The notes under the pieces: generated by a model
Told to the model about the DNA's origin: nothing
Database searches by the model: none
Seen by the model: only the letters and a program-made list of their open reading frames with translations
Shown: in pieces, positions 1 to 8,563 of the stretch
Layout: each line of letters starts with the position of its first letter
Numbering within the stretch: position 1 is the stretch's first letter
Assembly: GCA_030836325.1 (NCBI GenBank)
Contig: JAURQC010000046.1
Location: 5,301 to 69,300 of the forward strand
DNA: 64,000 nt
Direction: 5' to 3'
Source: Candidatus Nanopelagicales bacterium
Lineage (GTDB): Bacteria > Actinomycetota > Actinomycetes > S36-B12
Position numbers and translations under genes: made by a program

Positions 1-2
1 AG

Positions 3-866
3 GAAGCCGGCATGGTTCACGGATCTCGTTGGTTCGCAGACAATCGTCCAGATCTGTTCGCCGGGGCCAGCGAGGCTGTCGGCGAGGTCGGCGGATTTTC
101 CCTCTCGGTGTCCGATGACATTCGTCTGTATCCGATCCAGACAGCGGAAAAGGGCATCAAGTGGCTGCGCCTGCGCGCCGCAATGCGGGCCGGGCATGGC
201 TCGATGATTCATGAAGACAACGCCGTCACCGAGTTGGCTGATGCTGTCGCTCGGATTGGCCGATATCCATGGCCCATCCGGCGCACCAAGACGGTTGACC
301 GCTTCCTGGACGAACTTTCAGATGCCTATGGCATCGATTTGTCGAATTCCGATACCGAGGCAGTCCTGAAAAAGCTCGGCACGCTGGGGATGCTCGTGGG
401 TGCAACGCTCCAGAACACTGCAAATCCGTCAATGCTGGAAGCGGGTTACAAAGTCAACGTGATTCCCACCGAAGCAATCGCGCACGTCGACGGCCGATTC
501 CTGCCCGGCTTCGAACGCGAATTCGACGAGACCATTCGTTCGCTGGTTGGTGAGTACATCGAGATCGAGACCGTCAACGAGGACATCGCCATCGAGGCTC
601 CCTTCGAGACAACGACGTTCGATCTCATGGCTCAGGTTCTCAAGCGGGAGGATCCCGCGGCTCACGCTGTGCCGTACATGATCAGCGGCGGTACCGACGC
701 CAAGGCGCTCAGTGGTCTCGGAATCGACTGCTACGGCTTCTCTCCATTACAGATGCCCGCCGACCTCGACTATTGGCGCTTGTTCCATGGTGTGGACGAG
801 CGTGTGCCGGTCGAAGGCTTGAAGTTCGGGGCCCGAACCCTGCATCGATTTCTGATGGCCTGCTAG
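3..866 (+). CDS. M20-family metallopeptidase, C-terminal part (gene starts before the window)
   Basis: This is the downstream part of a zinc-dependent M20 (ArgE/DapE/carboxypeptidase-like) peptidase or amidohydrolase. The frame is open to the left edge, so the true start and the first metal ligands (the His-x-Asp and Asp-Glu-Glu motifs of the family) lie outside. Visible are the end of the catalytic domain (EVGG near residue 25 of the visible part), the dimerisation-domain strand NVIPTEAIAHVDGRF, the SGGTDAK segment, and the late His of FHGVDERVP, the usual last metal ligand. The substrate cannot be read from the sequence. It is followed by a DUF5703 gene on the opposite strand; these two families are often neighbours in actinobacteria. 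Confidence 0.85.
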   Translation, partial: EAGMVHGSRWFADNRPDLFAGASEAVGEVGGFSLSVSDDIRLYPIQTAEKGIKWLRLRAAMRAGHGSMIHEDNAVTELADAVARIGRYPWPIRRTKTVDRFLDELSDAYGIDLSNSDTEAVLKKLGTLGMLVGATLQNTANPSMLEAGYKVNVIPTEAIAHVDGRFLPGFEREFDETIRSLVGEYIEIETVNEDIAIEAPFETTTFDLMAQVLKREDPAAHAVPYMISGGTDAKALSGLGIDCYGFSPLQMPADLDYWRLFHGVDERVPVEGLKFGARTLHRFLMAC

Positions 867-882
867 TGATCTGCAGGTGTTC

Positions 883-1080
883 CTAGGCGGTTCGAATCAT
901 GCGGTAGACGCGCCGCCGCAAGCGGTACTGGCGTCTGCCATCACGGAAGATCCTCGTGCGATCGAGTTCCCAGTTGCCGGTTTCTGCGCTGGCGGTGAGC
1001 AACTGTCGGGCTTCCTCGCGCGGCGTGTCGCGCGAGATGCTCACCTCGCGGAACTCCCACGTGCTGCGCCTGGTGGACAC
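883..1080 (-). CDS. DUF5703 family small protein
   Basis: A 65-residue basic protein of the actinobacterial DUF5703 family, recognised from the core SREEARQLL-like stretch (here PREEARQLLTAS) followed by a WEL segment and an Arg-rich C-terminal end. The function is unknown. No signal peptide or membrane segment is visible. The GTG start is supported by a TAGGCT hexamer seven bases upstream, which suggests a leaderless transcript. The gene ends 16 bases from the end of the convergent M20 peptidase gene. Confidence 0.7.
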   Translation of the reverse strand: MSTRRSTWEFREVSISRDTPREEARQLLTASAETGNWELDRTRIFRDGRRQYRLRRRVYRMIRTA

Positions 1081-1087
1081 AGAGGTC

Positions 1088-1093
1088 AGCCTA
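1088..1093 (-). promoter_or_regulatory. -10 element of the DUF5703 gene
   Basis: TAGGCT on the minus strand, seven bases before the GTG start at 1080. It fits the TAnnnT -10 pattern used for leaderless starts elsewhere in the window. No clear -35 is visible. Confidence 0.5.
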
Positions 1094-1125
1094 CGTCCCG
1101 ACGGATACCTGCAACAGCAGAAACT

Positions 1126-2106
1126 TCAACGACGCTGCGCCCAACCGGCCTCCGGATAACCCATGTCCGGCTCGGATATGTCATCGAGGGCCATCACGAT
1201 TTCCTCCGGTAGTTCGAGTTCCTCACTCGCAAGAGCGGAGATCAGTTGCTTGGCGGTGCGAGCCCCTACGATCGGCGCCACCACGCCCGGCCGGTCACGC
1301 AACCATGCCAGGGCTACCTCGCCGGGCGCAGCATCAAGGCCCTCAGCCGCTGTGCACACGGCATCGACGATCCGGTGTGAGCGCTCGTTGTTGTACGCGT
1401 TCACGAAACCACTTGTCTCGGGATTGCCACCACGAGAATCAATCGGAATCGAATGCCGATACTTGCCGGTGAGAACCCCTCGGCCGAGTGGTGACCACGG
1501 CAAGATGCCAATGCCCAAGGAAGGCGCAGCGGGAACGATTTCGCGCTCGATGCCTCGCTCCAGCAGTGAGTACTCCATCTGAGTCGTAACGAACGGCGCG
1601 GCACCTCCAGAGCTTTGAAGTGTGCACGCCAAGGCCGTCTGCCAGCCTGAGTAATTGGAGATACCGACATAGCGGACCTTGCCGCTGGTCAGAGCGTGGT
1701 CGATGGCACGAAGGGTCTCTTCGATCGGAGTCCAAGAATCCCACCGATGCATCTGCCACAGATCGATGTGATCGACATCGAGGCGTTGCAACGAGGCATT
1801 CAACGCATCGAGCAGGTGCCGGTGGCTCGCGTCCAGGCGGCGGTCGGTGTCCGGGCGCTGCACCGCCTTGGTGGCTAGGACGATTTCGTTGCGGCAGTCG
1901 AACTCCTGGATCAAGGTGCCGAGTAGCTCCTCGCTGGCCCCTTGACCGTAGTTATCGGCAGTGTCGATGAGCGTCCCGCCGGCATCTAAGAAGGCAGCTA
2001 ACTGATCGCGTGCCTCGTACTCATCGGTCTGCTTGCCCCAGGTCATCGTCCCCAGGGCCAGGCGCCCCACCCACATGCCGGATCTGCCGAGCGGTCGTTG
2101 CTGCAT
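1126..2106 (-). CDS. aldo/keto reductase
   Basis: A 326-residue NAD(P)H-dependent aldo/keto reductase of the (beta/alpha)8 fold, cytosolic. The catalytic tetrad is visible: Asp48 and Tyr53 in DTADNYGQG, Lys80 in VLATK, and His120 in DLWQMH. The GISNYSGWQ strand and the late cofactor-binding VAPIVGAR segment are also typical. The length fits the family. The physiological carbonyl substrate cannot be told from sequence; the closest general class is the YajO/Tas-like reductases. The ATG start has TAGCGT exactly six bases upstream, so the message is probably leaderless. It is divergent from the LLM oxidoreductase gene and shares a 57-base promoter region with it. Confidence 0.9.
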   Translation of the reverse strand: MQQRPLGRSGMWVGRLALGTMTWGKQTDEYEARDQLAAFLDAGGTLIDTADNYGQGASEELLGTLIQEFDCRNEIVLATKAVQRPDTDRRLDASHRHLLDALNASLQRLDVDHIDLWQMHRWDSWTPIEETLRAIDHALTSGKVRYVGISNYSGWQTALACTLQSSGGAAPFVTTQMEYSLLERGIEREIVPAAPSLGIGILPWSPLGRGVLTGKYRHSIPIDSRGGNPETSGFVNAYNNERSHRIVDAVCTAAEGLDAAPGEVALAWLRDRPGVVAPIVGARTAKQLISALASEELELPEEIVMALDDISEPDMGYPEAGWAQRR

Positions 2107-2112
2107 GTCCGC

Positions 2113-2118
2113 ACGCTA
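2113..2118 (-). promoter_or_regulatory. -10 element of the aldo/keto reductase gene
   Basis: TAGCGT on the minus strand with six bases (GCGGAC) to the ATG at 2106. The spacing puts the transcription start on the start codon. Confidence 0.6.
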
Positions 2119-2151
2119 TTGCGCAACGAGCCGCAAATGCGTCTTTGGCCC

Positions 2152-2157
2152 TAGGGT
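2152..2157 (+). promoter_or_regulatory. -10 element of the LLM oxidoreductase gene
   Basis: TAGGGT with six bases (GGCGCT) to the ATG at 2164. A leaderless start is predicted. No good -35 is seen at 16-18 bases. Confidence 0.6.
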
Positions 2158-2163
2158 GGCGCT

Positions 2164-3213
2164 ATGAAATTGGGTGTAAACCTCGGCTACTGGGGTGCAG
2201 GAAACGATGCGGACAACCTCGAGGTCGCACGGGAAGCCGATCGTCTTGGCTACTCGGTCGCGTGGGCTGCCGAGGCCTACGGCTCCGATGCAGCGACCGT
2301 CTTGAGCTGGATCGCCGCTCAAACGACGTCGATCGATATCGGATCGGCGATCTTCCAGATTCCCGGGCGTACCCCCGCCAACTGCGCGATGACGGCCGCC
2401 ACCCTCGACACGCTCTCTGGCGGGCGCTTTCGGCTTGGGCTCGGAGTCTCCGGACCACAGGTATCCGAGGGCTGGCACGGCGTCCGCTTCGACAAGCCTC
2501 TGGCGCGAACGCGGGAGTACGTCGACATCGTTCGCATGGCGCTCCGGCGCGAGCGTGTGTCGTACGAGGGAGAGTTCTGGCAACTTCCACTGCCCGACGG
2601 GCCGGGCAAAGCGCTGACACTGACGGTGCATCCGGTTCGCGAATCATTGCCCGTATACCTCGCAGCCATCGGGCCCAAGAACCTTGAACTGTGTGGTGAG
2701 ATCGCCGACGGATGGCTGGCCATCTTCTTCAGCCCCGAGGATGCTTCGACGCTCATGCAGCCCCTCGCGGAGGGCCGAGCCAAGACCGGCAAGACGATGG
2801 ACGGGTTCGACGTCGTGCCGACCGTTCCGGTGGTGCCGGGCAAAGATGTGGAGGCGTGTGCGGACCTCGTCCGTCCGTATGCGGCCTTGTACGTCGGAGG
2901 TATGGGGTCGCGGGACAAGAATTTCTACAACCAGTTGATGGTGCGCATGGGCTTCGAAGATCAAGCCATCGAGATCCAAGAGCGGTATATGGGTAAGGAC
3001 TACGCCGGTGCCGCTGGTGCCGTCCCGATGGAGTTCTTGGATCGCACATCACTGCTCGGTCCACCCGAGCGGATCGGGGAACGTCTGCATGCGTACGCGG
3101 ATGCGGGCGTCACCACCCTCACCATCGGATCGTTCGCTGGGACGATCGAGCAACGCGTCGGCACATTGCGGATGATGGGGGAGGTCCTCGACGCTTCGGG
3201 GCTGGCTGATTGA
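2164..3213 (+). CDS. LLM-class F420-dependent oxidoreductase
   Basis: A 349-residue luciferase-like monooxygenase-fold (TIM barrel) protein of the type that uses reduced coenzyme F420 in actinobacteria. Typical features are the N-terminal LGVNLGYWG strand, the AAEAYGSDAAT segment, the SGGRFRLGLG motif near residue 85, and the C-terminal segment ending in TLTIGSF, where these proteins close the barrel. The substrate is unknown; members act on many small molecules. No signal peptide is seen. The stop codon overlaps the start of uppP by one base (TGATG), so the two genes are probably translated together. Confidence 0.88.
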   Translation: MKLGVNLGYWGAGNDADNLEVAREADRLGYSVAWAAEAYGSDAATVLSWIAAQTTSIDIGSAIFQIPGRTPANCAMTAATLDTLSGGRFRLGLGVSGPQVSEGWHGVRFDKPLARTREYVDIVRMALRRERVSYEGEFWQLPLPDGPGKALTLTVHPVRESLPVYLAAIGPKNLELCGEIADGWLAIFFSPEDASTLMQPLAEGRAKTGKTMDGFDVVPTVPVVPGKDVEACADLVRPYAALYVGGMGSRDKNFYNQLMVRMGFEDQAIEIQERYMGKDYAGAAGAVPMEFLDRTSLLGPPERIGERLHAYADAGVTTLTIGSFAGTIEQRVGTLRMMGEVLDASGLAD

Positions 3214-4046
3214 TGGCCGATTCCGTCAGTTGGTTCGAGGCGATCGTCCTCGGCATCGTTCAGGGGCTCACCGAATTTCTGCCGATCTCATCGTCAGCAC
3301 ACATCCTCATCGTCTCGCGACTGTTCGGCTGGGGTGATCCCGGGGCCGCCTTCACTGCCGTGTCTCAGATCGGCACTGAAACCGCCGTACTCATCTTCTT
3401 CCGCAAGGACATCGCTCGGATTCTCCGCACGTGGTTTCGAAGTCTTCGTCACACTGAACTCCGCTCGTCGATCGACGCTCGCATGGGCTGGTACGTCATC
3501 GTCGGAACGATCCCCATCGCGGTACTCGGGCTCGCCTTTGCTCCCCTGATCGAAACGGCTGCTCGGAATCTGTGGTTGGTGTCGACCGTCCTGATCGTGT
3601 TTGGCTTGGTTCTTGGGCTAGCCGACCGCCTCGGCTCCAAAGTCAAAGAACTGGAGGCCTTGAACGTCAAAGATGGTGTGCTTTTCGGATTCGGACAGGC
3701 TTTGGCCCTGATTCCCGGTGTCTCACGCTCGGGCGCAACCATCTCCGTTGGATTGGCGATGGGCTACTCCCGCTCTGCCGCCACCCGCTACGCATTCCTG
3801 TTGGCGATACCGGCGGTCCTGGCATCGGGTTTGTACGAAGCAACGAAGATCGGAGACGATCCCAATGTTCAGTGGGGTCAAACACTCCTTGCGACCGTCA
3901 TCGCACTCGTCATTGGATACCTTGTCATCGCGTGGCTCATTCGATGGGTGTCCACCCGGTCCTACATGCCGTTCGTGATCTATCGCTTGGTCTTAGGCGG
4001 CGTGCTCCTCGTCTTGCTCGCTACCGGAGTAATCGCCGCCACCTAG
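3213..4046 (+). CDS. uppP: undecaprenyl-diphosphatase UppP (BacA)
   Basis: An integral membrane phosphatase (277 residues) that converts undecaprenyl diphosphate to the monophosphate, recycling the lipid carrier for cell wall synthesis. Both signature motifs are present: TEFLPISSSAH near residues 20-30 and PGVSRSGATI in the middle. Seven or eight hydrophobic segments fit the family. I chose the ATG that overlaps the previous stop by one base (TGATG). Its 3' end overlaps the convergent corA gene by four bases, leaving no room for a terminator between them. Confidence 0.95.
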   Translation: MADSVSWFEAIVLGIVQGLTEFLPISSSAHILIVSRLFGWGDPGAAFTAVSQIGTETAVLIFFRKDIARILRTWFRSLRHTELRSSIDARMGWYVIVGTIPIAVLGLAFAPLIETAARNLWLVSTVLIVFGLVLGLADRLGSKVKELEALNVKDGVLFGFGQALALIPGVSRSGATISVGLAMGYSRSAATRYAFLLAIPAVLASGLYEATKIGDDPNVQWGQTLLATVIALVIGYLVIAWLIRWVSTRSYMPFVIYRLVLGGVLLVLLATGVIAAT

Positions 4047-5086
4047 AGCCAGCCGTTGCGCTTAAAACCTCGATACAAGAGGCCACAGATAATCGCAATC
4101 ACGGCAAGCACTGTTGGGTATCCCCATTCCCAGGAGAGTTCAGGCATGTTGGCGAAATTCATCCCGTAGACGCCCCCCGCAACCGTCGGCACAGCCGCAA
4201 TTGCCACCCAGGCAGAAATCTTTCGGGTATCGGAATTCTGCTGCAGGTCCTGCATGGCAGTACTCGCCATGAGCATCGTCATCAACAGCGAGTCCACCGA
4301 CTCCACCGCGTCGTGAACGCGCAGCACGTGCTCACCAATGTCACGGAAGTACGGCTTGAGCTCTTCCGGCATTGGTGTGAACTCCTCTTCGGCGAAGTCG
4401 TGTGCAACTCTTACCAATGGGTTGACCGCACGCCTGACTTCCATGTTCTCGCGCTTGAGTTCGTAGATCCTCCGGGTGACATCCGAAGCTCCACCGGGTG
4501 CGAACACTTCGGTTTCGACCTCGTTTACGTCGTCGGTCACAGCATCCATGACCGCGAGGTATTCATCGACCGTGGCATCCATCACGGCGTACAGCACAGC
4601 CAACGAACCGTGCTCGCGCAGTGTTGCGCTGCTGCGCAACCGCTCTCGCACTGTAGCTAGATCCCCGTGCGGGCCATGCCTGACCGTGACCCCGTAACCG
4701 GGACCAGTGAAGATCGCGACCTGCCCTGTGTCCACATCCGCCGTGTGTTCGTCGTATCCGAGGGTCTTCAACAAGGTGAAGATCGTTCCCCTCTCGGACA
4801 CGTCTACCTTGGCTCGCTGCCGCGGGTTTCCTGCGTCATCGAGTTGCAAAGACTCCAACTCGAATATTTCACCGATCGCATCTAGTTCTGGCGCGGTCGG
4901 GTCGAGTAGGCCCACCCAAACGAATCCGTTCTCGTACGCGGTCGTTGCATCCCTCAACTCCAACAGTTGCGCTCGGACACTGACTCCGGCGGGGTCGTCA
5001 CCATCGGCGATGTGGCGGGGAGTGTCATCGACAGCTTCGATGGTGCCACCCGAATGAAAGGCACCTAGCCCGCGGATCACGCTCAT
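4043..5086 (-). CDS. corA: CorA-type divalent cation (Mg2+/Co2+) transporter
   Basis: A 347-residue CorA-family channel. The long soluble N-terminal domain (about 285 residues, acidic and helix-rich) is followed by two closely spaced membrane segments, with the diagnostic GMN motif (in VYGMNFANMPEL, near residue 308) between them. The last residues are basic, as usual for the cytosolic tail. CorA proteins form pentamers in the inner membrane and import Mg2+ under gating by bound Mg2+. It is divergent from the histidine phosphatase gene and overlaps uppP by four bases at the 3' end. Confidence 0.93.
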   Translation of the reverse strand: MSVIRGLGAFHSGGTIEAVDDTPRHIADGDDPAGVSVRAQLLELRDATTAYENGFVWVGLLDPTAPELDAIGEIFELESLQLDDAGNPRQRAKVDVSERGTIFTLLKTLGYDEHTADVDTGQVAIFTGPGYGVTVRHGPHGDLATVRERLRSSATLREHGSLAVLYAVMDATVDEYLAVMDAVTDDVNEVETEVFAPGGASDVTRRIYELKRENMEVRRAVNPLVRVAHDFAEEEFTPMPEELKPYFRDIGEHVLRVHDAVESVDSLLMTMLMASTAMQDLQQNSDTRKISAWVAIAAVPTVAGGVYGMNFANMPELSWEWGYPTVLAVIAIICGLLYRGFKRNGWL

Positions 5087-5152
5087 ATTCTGCCGTTGGC
5101 GAACCGACCCCCACGTACGGCACGCTGGCGCGCCCGTTGTTTATCGAGTGCC

Positions 5153-5158
5153 TAGGCT
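5153..5158 (+). promoter_or_regulatory. -10 element of the histidine phosphatase gene
   Basis: TAGGCT with six bases (GAGGAT) to the GTG at 5165. A leaderless start is predicted for this gene and the genes it heads. Confidence 0.6.
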
Positions 5159-5164
5159 GAGGAT

Positions 5165-5860
5165 GTGCCAACGGTGATACTCGTTCGACATGGGCGAACC
5201 GCAGCCAATGCAGGCGGGATCCTCGCCGGACGAAGCCCTGGCGTGAATCTGGACGAGACCGGTGTCTCGCAGGCCGAGTCAGTAGGCCAGCGGCTCTCCG
5301 GAATTCCCCTGGCGGCGGTCATCTGTTCTCCCTTGGAGCGAACTCGACAAACGGCGGAAAGAATCCTTACAGCAGGGCAAACTCGCCGGCGCCGAGCAAC
5401 TGAGATTTCCATCGACGATCGCTTTGCCGAATGCGACTACGGCGATTGGACCGGCCAGCCGTTGAAGACCTTGGCTAAGAAGCCGCTCTGGAAGCAAGTG
5501 CAAGGTCACCCGAGTTCGGTTACGTTCCCCGGCGGCGAATCGATGATTGCAATGCAGTCACGCGCTACATCGGCAATTCGAGAATGGAATGAGACTGTCG
5601 GGGAGAAGTCCATTTACGCAGTGGTCAGTCACGGCGACGTCATCAAGGCGATTCTGGCGGACGCGCTCGGCATGCACCTGGATCAGTTCCAGCGACTTGC
5701 AGTAGACCCGTGCTCGGTCTCGATCATCCAATACACGACCTTGCGCCCCTTCGTTCTGCGAAGCAACGATTCCGGCTCGGACCTTGGCTTCCTGGCGCGC
5801 AAGCCCCGCTCATCGGCCTCGTCGGACGCGGCCGTCGGCGGAGGTGCGGGTAATGGATAG
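5165..5860 (+). CDS. histidine phosphatase family protein (MSMEG_4193 type)
   Basis: A 231-residue histidine phosphatase-superfamily protein. It has the N-terminal RHG motif (LVRHGRTAANAG, phospho-acceptor His near residue 8) and the second catalytic His in VVSHGDVIKA. It matches the actinobacterial MSMEG_4193-type group, annotated as putative phosphomutases; true activity is not known and a phosphatase role is equally likely. The gene heads a tight block: it overlaps the DUF3090 gene by eight bases, then comes a kinase-like SCO1664 gene and mshC. A phosphatase beside a kinase-like protein suggests opposed roles on one phosphate group. Confidence 0.85.
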   Translation: MPTVILVRHGRTAANAGGILAGRSPGVNLDETGVSQAESVGQRLSGIPLAAVICSPLERTRQTAERILTAGQTRRRRATEISIDDRFAECDYGDWTGQPLKTLAKKPLWKQVQGHPSSVTFPGGESMIAMQSRATSAIREWNETVGEKSIYAVVSHGDVIKAILADALGMHLDQFQRLAVDPCSVSIIQYTTLRPFVLRSNDSGSDLGFLARKPRSSASSDAAVGGGAGNG

Positions 5861-6422
5861 GCGCATCTGGGAATTCCGGCTGCCGGAGAGGTTCGTCGTC
5901 GGGACGGTAGGCATGCCGGGGGAGCGAACCTTCTACCTACAGGCGAAGTCCGGTGACGAGATTGTCACCGTGGCATTCGAGAAGCAACAGGCGAGTGTCC
6001 TTGCAGATCGAATGGATCAATTGCTCGACGAGATCGGAGGGACTCGCGCGCCGGAAGGAATCGTTCCCGAATCCGCGCCTGTTGAGCTCGCGGACAACGC
6101 TCCGCTGGATGTACCACTTGAGGAAGAGTTTCGGGTGGGTGCCATGGCGCTCGGTTGGGATGATGCCAATAATCTTGTCGTGATTGAGGCACATGCGGTT
6201 TCCGATATCGAGGATTTCGAACCCCCGGACCTAGCCGACGACGACTCTGAAGGCCCGGACACTCTGCGGGTGTGGCTCGCCGCGCCGTACGCCCGCGCAT
6301 TTGCTGAACGAACCCGCACGGTGATTTCCAGCGGGCGACCTTCATGTCCGTTCTGCCAACAACCGCTGGATCCGCATGGTCACATGTGTCCGCGGGCTAA
6401 CGGATATCGCCGTCGTTCATGA
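5853..6422 (+). CDS. DUF3090 family protein
   Basis: A 189-residue protein of the actinobacterial DUF3090 family; the function is unknown. The body is a mixed alpha/beta domain beginning RRIWEFRLPERFVVGTVG. The C-terminus carries a metal-binding-like tail, CPFCQQPLDPHGHMC, with three Cys and two His. I chose the internal ATG that overlaps the end of the phosphatase gene by eight bases, because this is where family similarity begins. The block phosphatase, DUF3090, SCO1664 is conserved across actinobacteria, so these proteins very likely act together. Confidence 0.85.
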   Translation: MDRRIWEFRLPERFVVGTVGMPGERTFYLQAKSGDEIVTVAFEKQQASVLADRMDQLLDEIGGTRAPEGIVPESAPVELADNAPLDVPLEEEFRVGAMALGWDDANNLVVIEAHAVSDIEDFEPPDLADDDSEGPDTLRVWLAAPYARAFAERTRTVISSGRPSCPFCQQPLDPHGHMCPRANGYRRRS

Positions 6423-6435
6423 GGATAGGCGCGTA

Positions 6436-7245
6436 ATGGTTGATGAGCGTGCAGTCTCGAATTCCGAGGACATACGTCAACTCCTTACCCGCGAGCCATT
6501 ACAAGTGGACGGAAGACTCCTGGAGGCGAGCAACGCGACGCTGCGATGTGTTATCGGCGAAGGCATCGGCGCGACTGTGTGCGTCTATAAACCGCAGCGC
6601 GGCGAACGACCCTTGTGGGACTTTCCCTCTGGCACATTGACCGGTCGGGAGATCGCCGCGTACGAGATCGATCGCGCGCTGGGCTTTGACCTGATCCCTC
6701 CGACCGTGTGGCGCGATGAGGGGCCGGCGGGTCCTGGCATGTGTCAGTTGTGGGTTACCGAGGACGACGATGCGCGCCTGGTGGACGTCGTAGCTCCGAG
6801 CCAAATCCCCGACGGATGGATCGCAGTGCTTCGAGCTTCCGACGGCGCCGGACATCCAGTTGCACTCGTGCATGCGGACGATCCTCGACTGAGACAAATG
6901 GCGCTGCTGGATGCGGTAATCAACAACGGTGATCGAAAGGGTGGGCACGTGATCACCGACACAGCAGGTCGCGTCTGGGGGGTCGACCACGGTGTGTCTT
7001 TATCCTGCGAGCCCAAACTCCGAACGGTCCTGTGGGGCTGGGCACAAACGAAAATTCCAGATGATGAACTAGGTGCTCTGCGGGCGCTGGAACAGCGCAT
7101 CGGACGAGGCTTCGCCGAACTTGAGCAATGGCTGAGCGGCTCGGAGGTGGACTTTCTGGCGCGCCGGGTGGGGGATCTTCTTGCTTCCGGGGAGTTCCCG
7201 ATGCCGAGTGAGGACTGGCCCGCGATTCCGTGGCCGGTGTTCTAG
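6436..7245 (+). CDS. SCO1664 family protein, PI3/PI4-kinase-like fold
   Basis: A 269-residue protein of the actinobacterial SCO1664 family, distantly like phosphatidylinositol 3/4-kinases. A kinase-like active site can be seen: an early VCVYKP strand with a candidate ATP-binding Lys, a catalytic-loop-like NNGDRKGGH, and a metal-binding-like GVDHG segment. This spacing is what the atypical kinase fold shows. Its substrate is unknown; protein, lipid or sugar phosphorylation are all possible. The ATG at 6436 is preferred because upstream residues are not family-like and overlap the DUF3090 gene. It lies 13 bases after DUF3090 and 55 before mshC. Confidence 0.82.
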   Translation: MVDERAVSNSEDIRQLLTREPLQVDGRLLEASNATLRCVIGEGIGATVCVYKPQRGERPLWDFPSGTLTGREIAAYEIDRALGFDLIPPTVWRDEGPAGPGMCQLWVTEDDDARLVDVVAPSQIPDGWIAVLRASDGAGHPVALVHADDPRLRQMALLDAVINNGDRKGGHVITDTAGRVWGVDHGVSLSCEPKLRTVLWGWAQTKIPDDELGALRALEQRIGRGFAELEQWLSGSEVDFLARRVGDLLASGEFPMPSEDWPAIPWPVF

Positions 7246-7288
7246 TTGCCGAGATGAGCGCAGCAGTTTGACGACTCAGCAACCTCGC

Positions 7289-7294
7289 TAGGCT
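7289..7294 (+). promoter_or_regulatory. -10 element of mshC
   Basis: TAGGCT with six bases (CCTTTC) to the GTG at 7301. A -35-like TTTGAC lies at 7267-7272, giving a 16-base spacer. mshC can thus be transcribed on its own as a leaderless message. Confidence 0.65.
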
Positions 7295-7300
7295 CCTTTC

Positions 7301-8530
7301 GTGGAGTCCTGGTCTGCACCGATGCCGCACGCCCTGCCCGGCACAGGAAAACCCCTCGCGCTGTTCGACACATCAAGCGGATCCGTGCGACCCACCGCAC
7401 CATCGAGCACAGCCTCCATGTACGTCTGTGGCATCACTCCCTACGACGCCACGCACATCGGCCATGCCAATACCTACGTCGCCTTCGATTTGATAAACCG
7501 TGTGTGGCGCGATTCTGGACATCACGTTCGATACGTCCAAAACGTCACCGATATCGACGACCCGCTACTCGAGCGCGCAGTCGCCACAGGCCAAGACTGG
7601 CGGGAAATCGCCGATCGCGAGACTGCGCTGTTTCGCGAGGACATGACCGCACTGAACGTCCTACCGCCAGATGAATACATTGGCGCCGTTGAGGCGATAC
7701 CGTCAGTCGCAGAGAAAGTGACAGAACTGCAGGCCGCTGGCGATATCTATGCCGTCGACAACGACCTGTACTTCCGGGTTCGCAACGACGAACACTTCGG
7801 CTCCGTGGCACGACTTGCCGAGGAGGAGATGCGACGTCTGTTTGCCGAACGCGGAGGCGACCCAGACCGGCCCGGCAAAGAGCACCCTTTGGACTGCCTT
7901 GTCTGGCAAAGCGAACGTCCAGATGAGCCCGCCTGGGATACGCCATTAGGTCACGGACGCCCGGGATGGCACATCGAGTGCGCAGCAATCGCCTTGGATC
8001 ACCTCGGACCCACCATCGACATCCAAGGGGGAGGATCGGACTTGTCGTTCCCGCACCATGAGATGGGTGCATCCGAAGCTCAGCGACTCACCGGCGAATG
8101 GCCGTTTGCGCGCCACTACGTCCACTCGGGGATGGTGGCGTGGCAAGGGCACAAGATGAGCAAGTCTCGCGGCAACTTGGTGTTCGTCTCGCAGTTAAGA
8201 CACGACGGCGTCGACCCGATGGGCATCAGACTGGCATTGCTGGCCCACCACTACCGCAGCGACTGGGCCTGGACACCGCATGGACTCGAGGGTGCAATGG
8301 AACGATTGAGTCGCTGGCAGGCCGCAGCGGCCTTGCAGTACGGGCCCAAAACCGATCTGCTCCTGGACAGAGTCCGGGAGGTGCTGGCGGACGATCTGCG
8401 CGCCCCAGCCGCCTTGGATGCCGTCGATTCCTGGGTCCATAGTGCTCTCACGCAAGGTGGCGACGATCCGGCAGCTCCGCGAGAGATGGCAACCATCGTC
8501 GATGCACTTTTGGGTATCCGCTTGACCTAG
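7301..8530 (+). CDS. mshC: cysteine:GlcN-Ins ligase MshC (mycothiol biosynthesis)
   Basis: MshC joins cysteine to 1-D-myo-inosityl 2-amino-2-deoxy-alpha-D-glucopyranoside using ATP, the penultimate step of mycothiol synthesis. It is a 409-residue relative of cysteinyl-tRNA synthetase. Seen here are the zinc-ligand Cys43 in [15 protein letters not shown], the HIGH motif at residues 52-55, and the KMSKS motif near residue 285. It lacks the tRNA-binding C-terminal extension of true CysRS, and the N-terminal SWSAP segment is MshC-like. The organism therefore very likely makes mycothiol as its main thiol. Confidence 0.95.
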   Translation: MESWSAPMPHALPGTGKPLALFDTSSGSVRPTAPSSTASMYVCGITPYDATHIGHANTYVAFDLINRVWRDSGHHVRYVQNVTDIDDPLLERAVATGQDWREIADRETALFREDMTALNVLPPDEYIGAVEAIPSVAEKVTELQAAGDIYAVDNDLYFRVRNDEHFGSVARLAEEEMRRLFAERGGDPDRPGKEHPLDCLVWQSERPDEPAWDTPLGHGRPGWHIECAAIALDHLGPTIDIQGGGSDLSFPHHEMGASEAQRLTGEWPFARHYVHSGMVAWQGHKMSKSRGNLVFVSQLRHDGVDPMGIRLALLAHHYRSDWAWTPHGLEGAMERLSRWQAAAALQYGPKTDLLLDRVREVLADDLRAPAALDAVDSWVHSALTQGGDDPAAPREMATIVDALLGIRLT

Positions 8531-8563
8531 CCGCCATCGGGCAAAGTGAGGACAGGTGCAGGA

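Noticed and set aside
3572..4660. Open frame of 362 codons over uppP and corA
   Set aside because: It crosses two convergent real genes in another frame and its translation is low in hydrophobic order with no domain.
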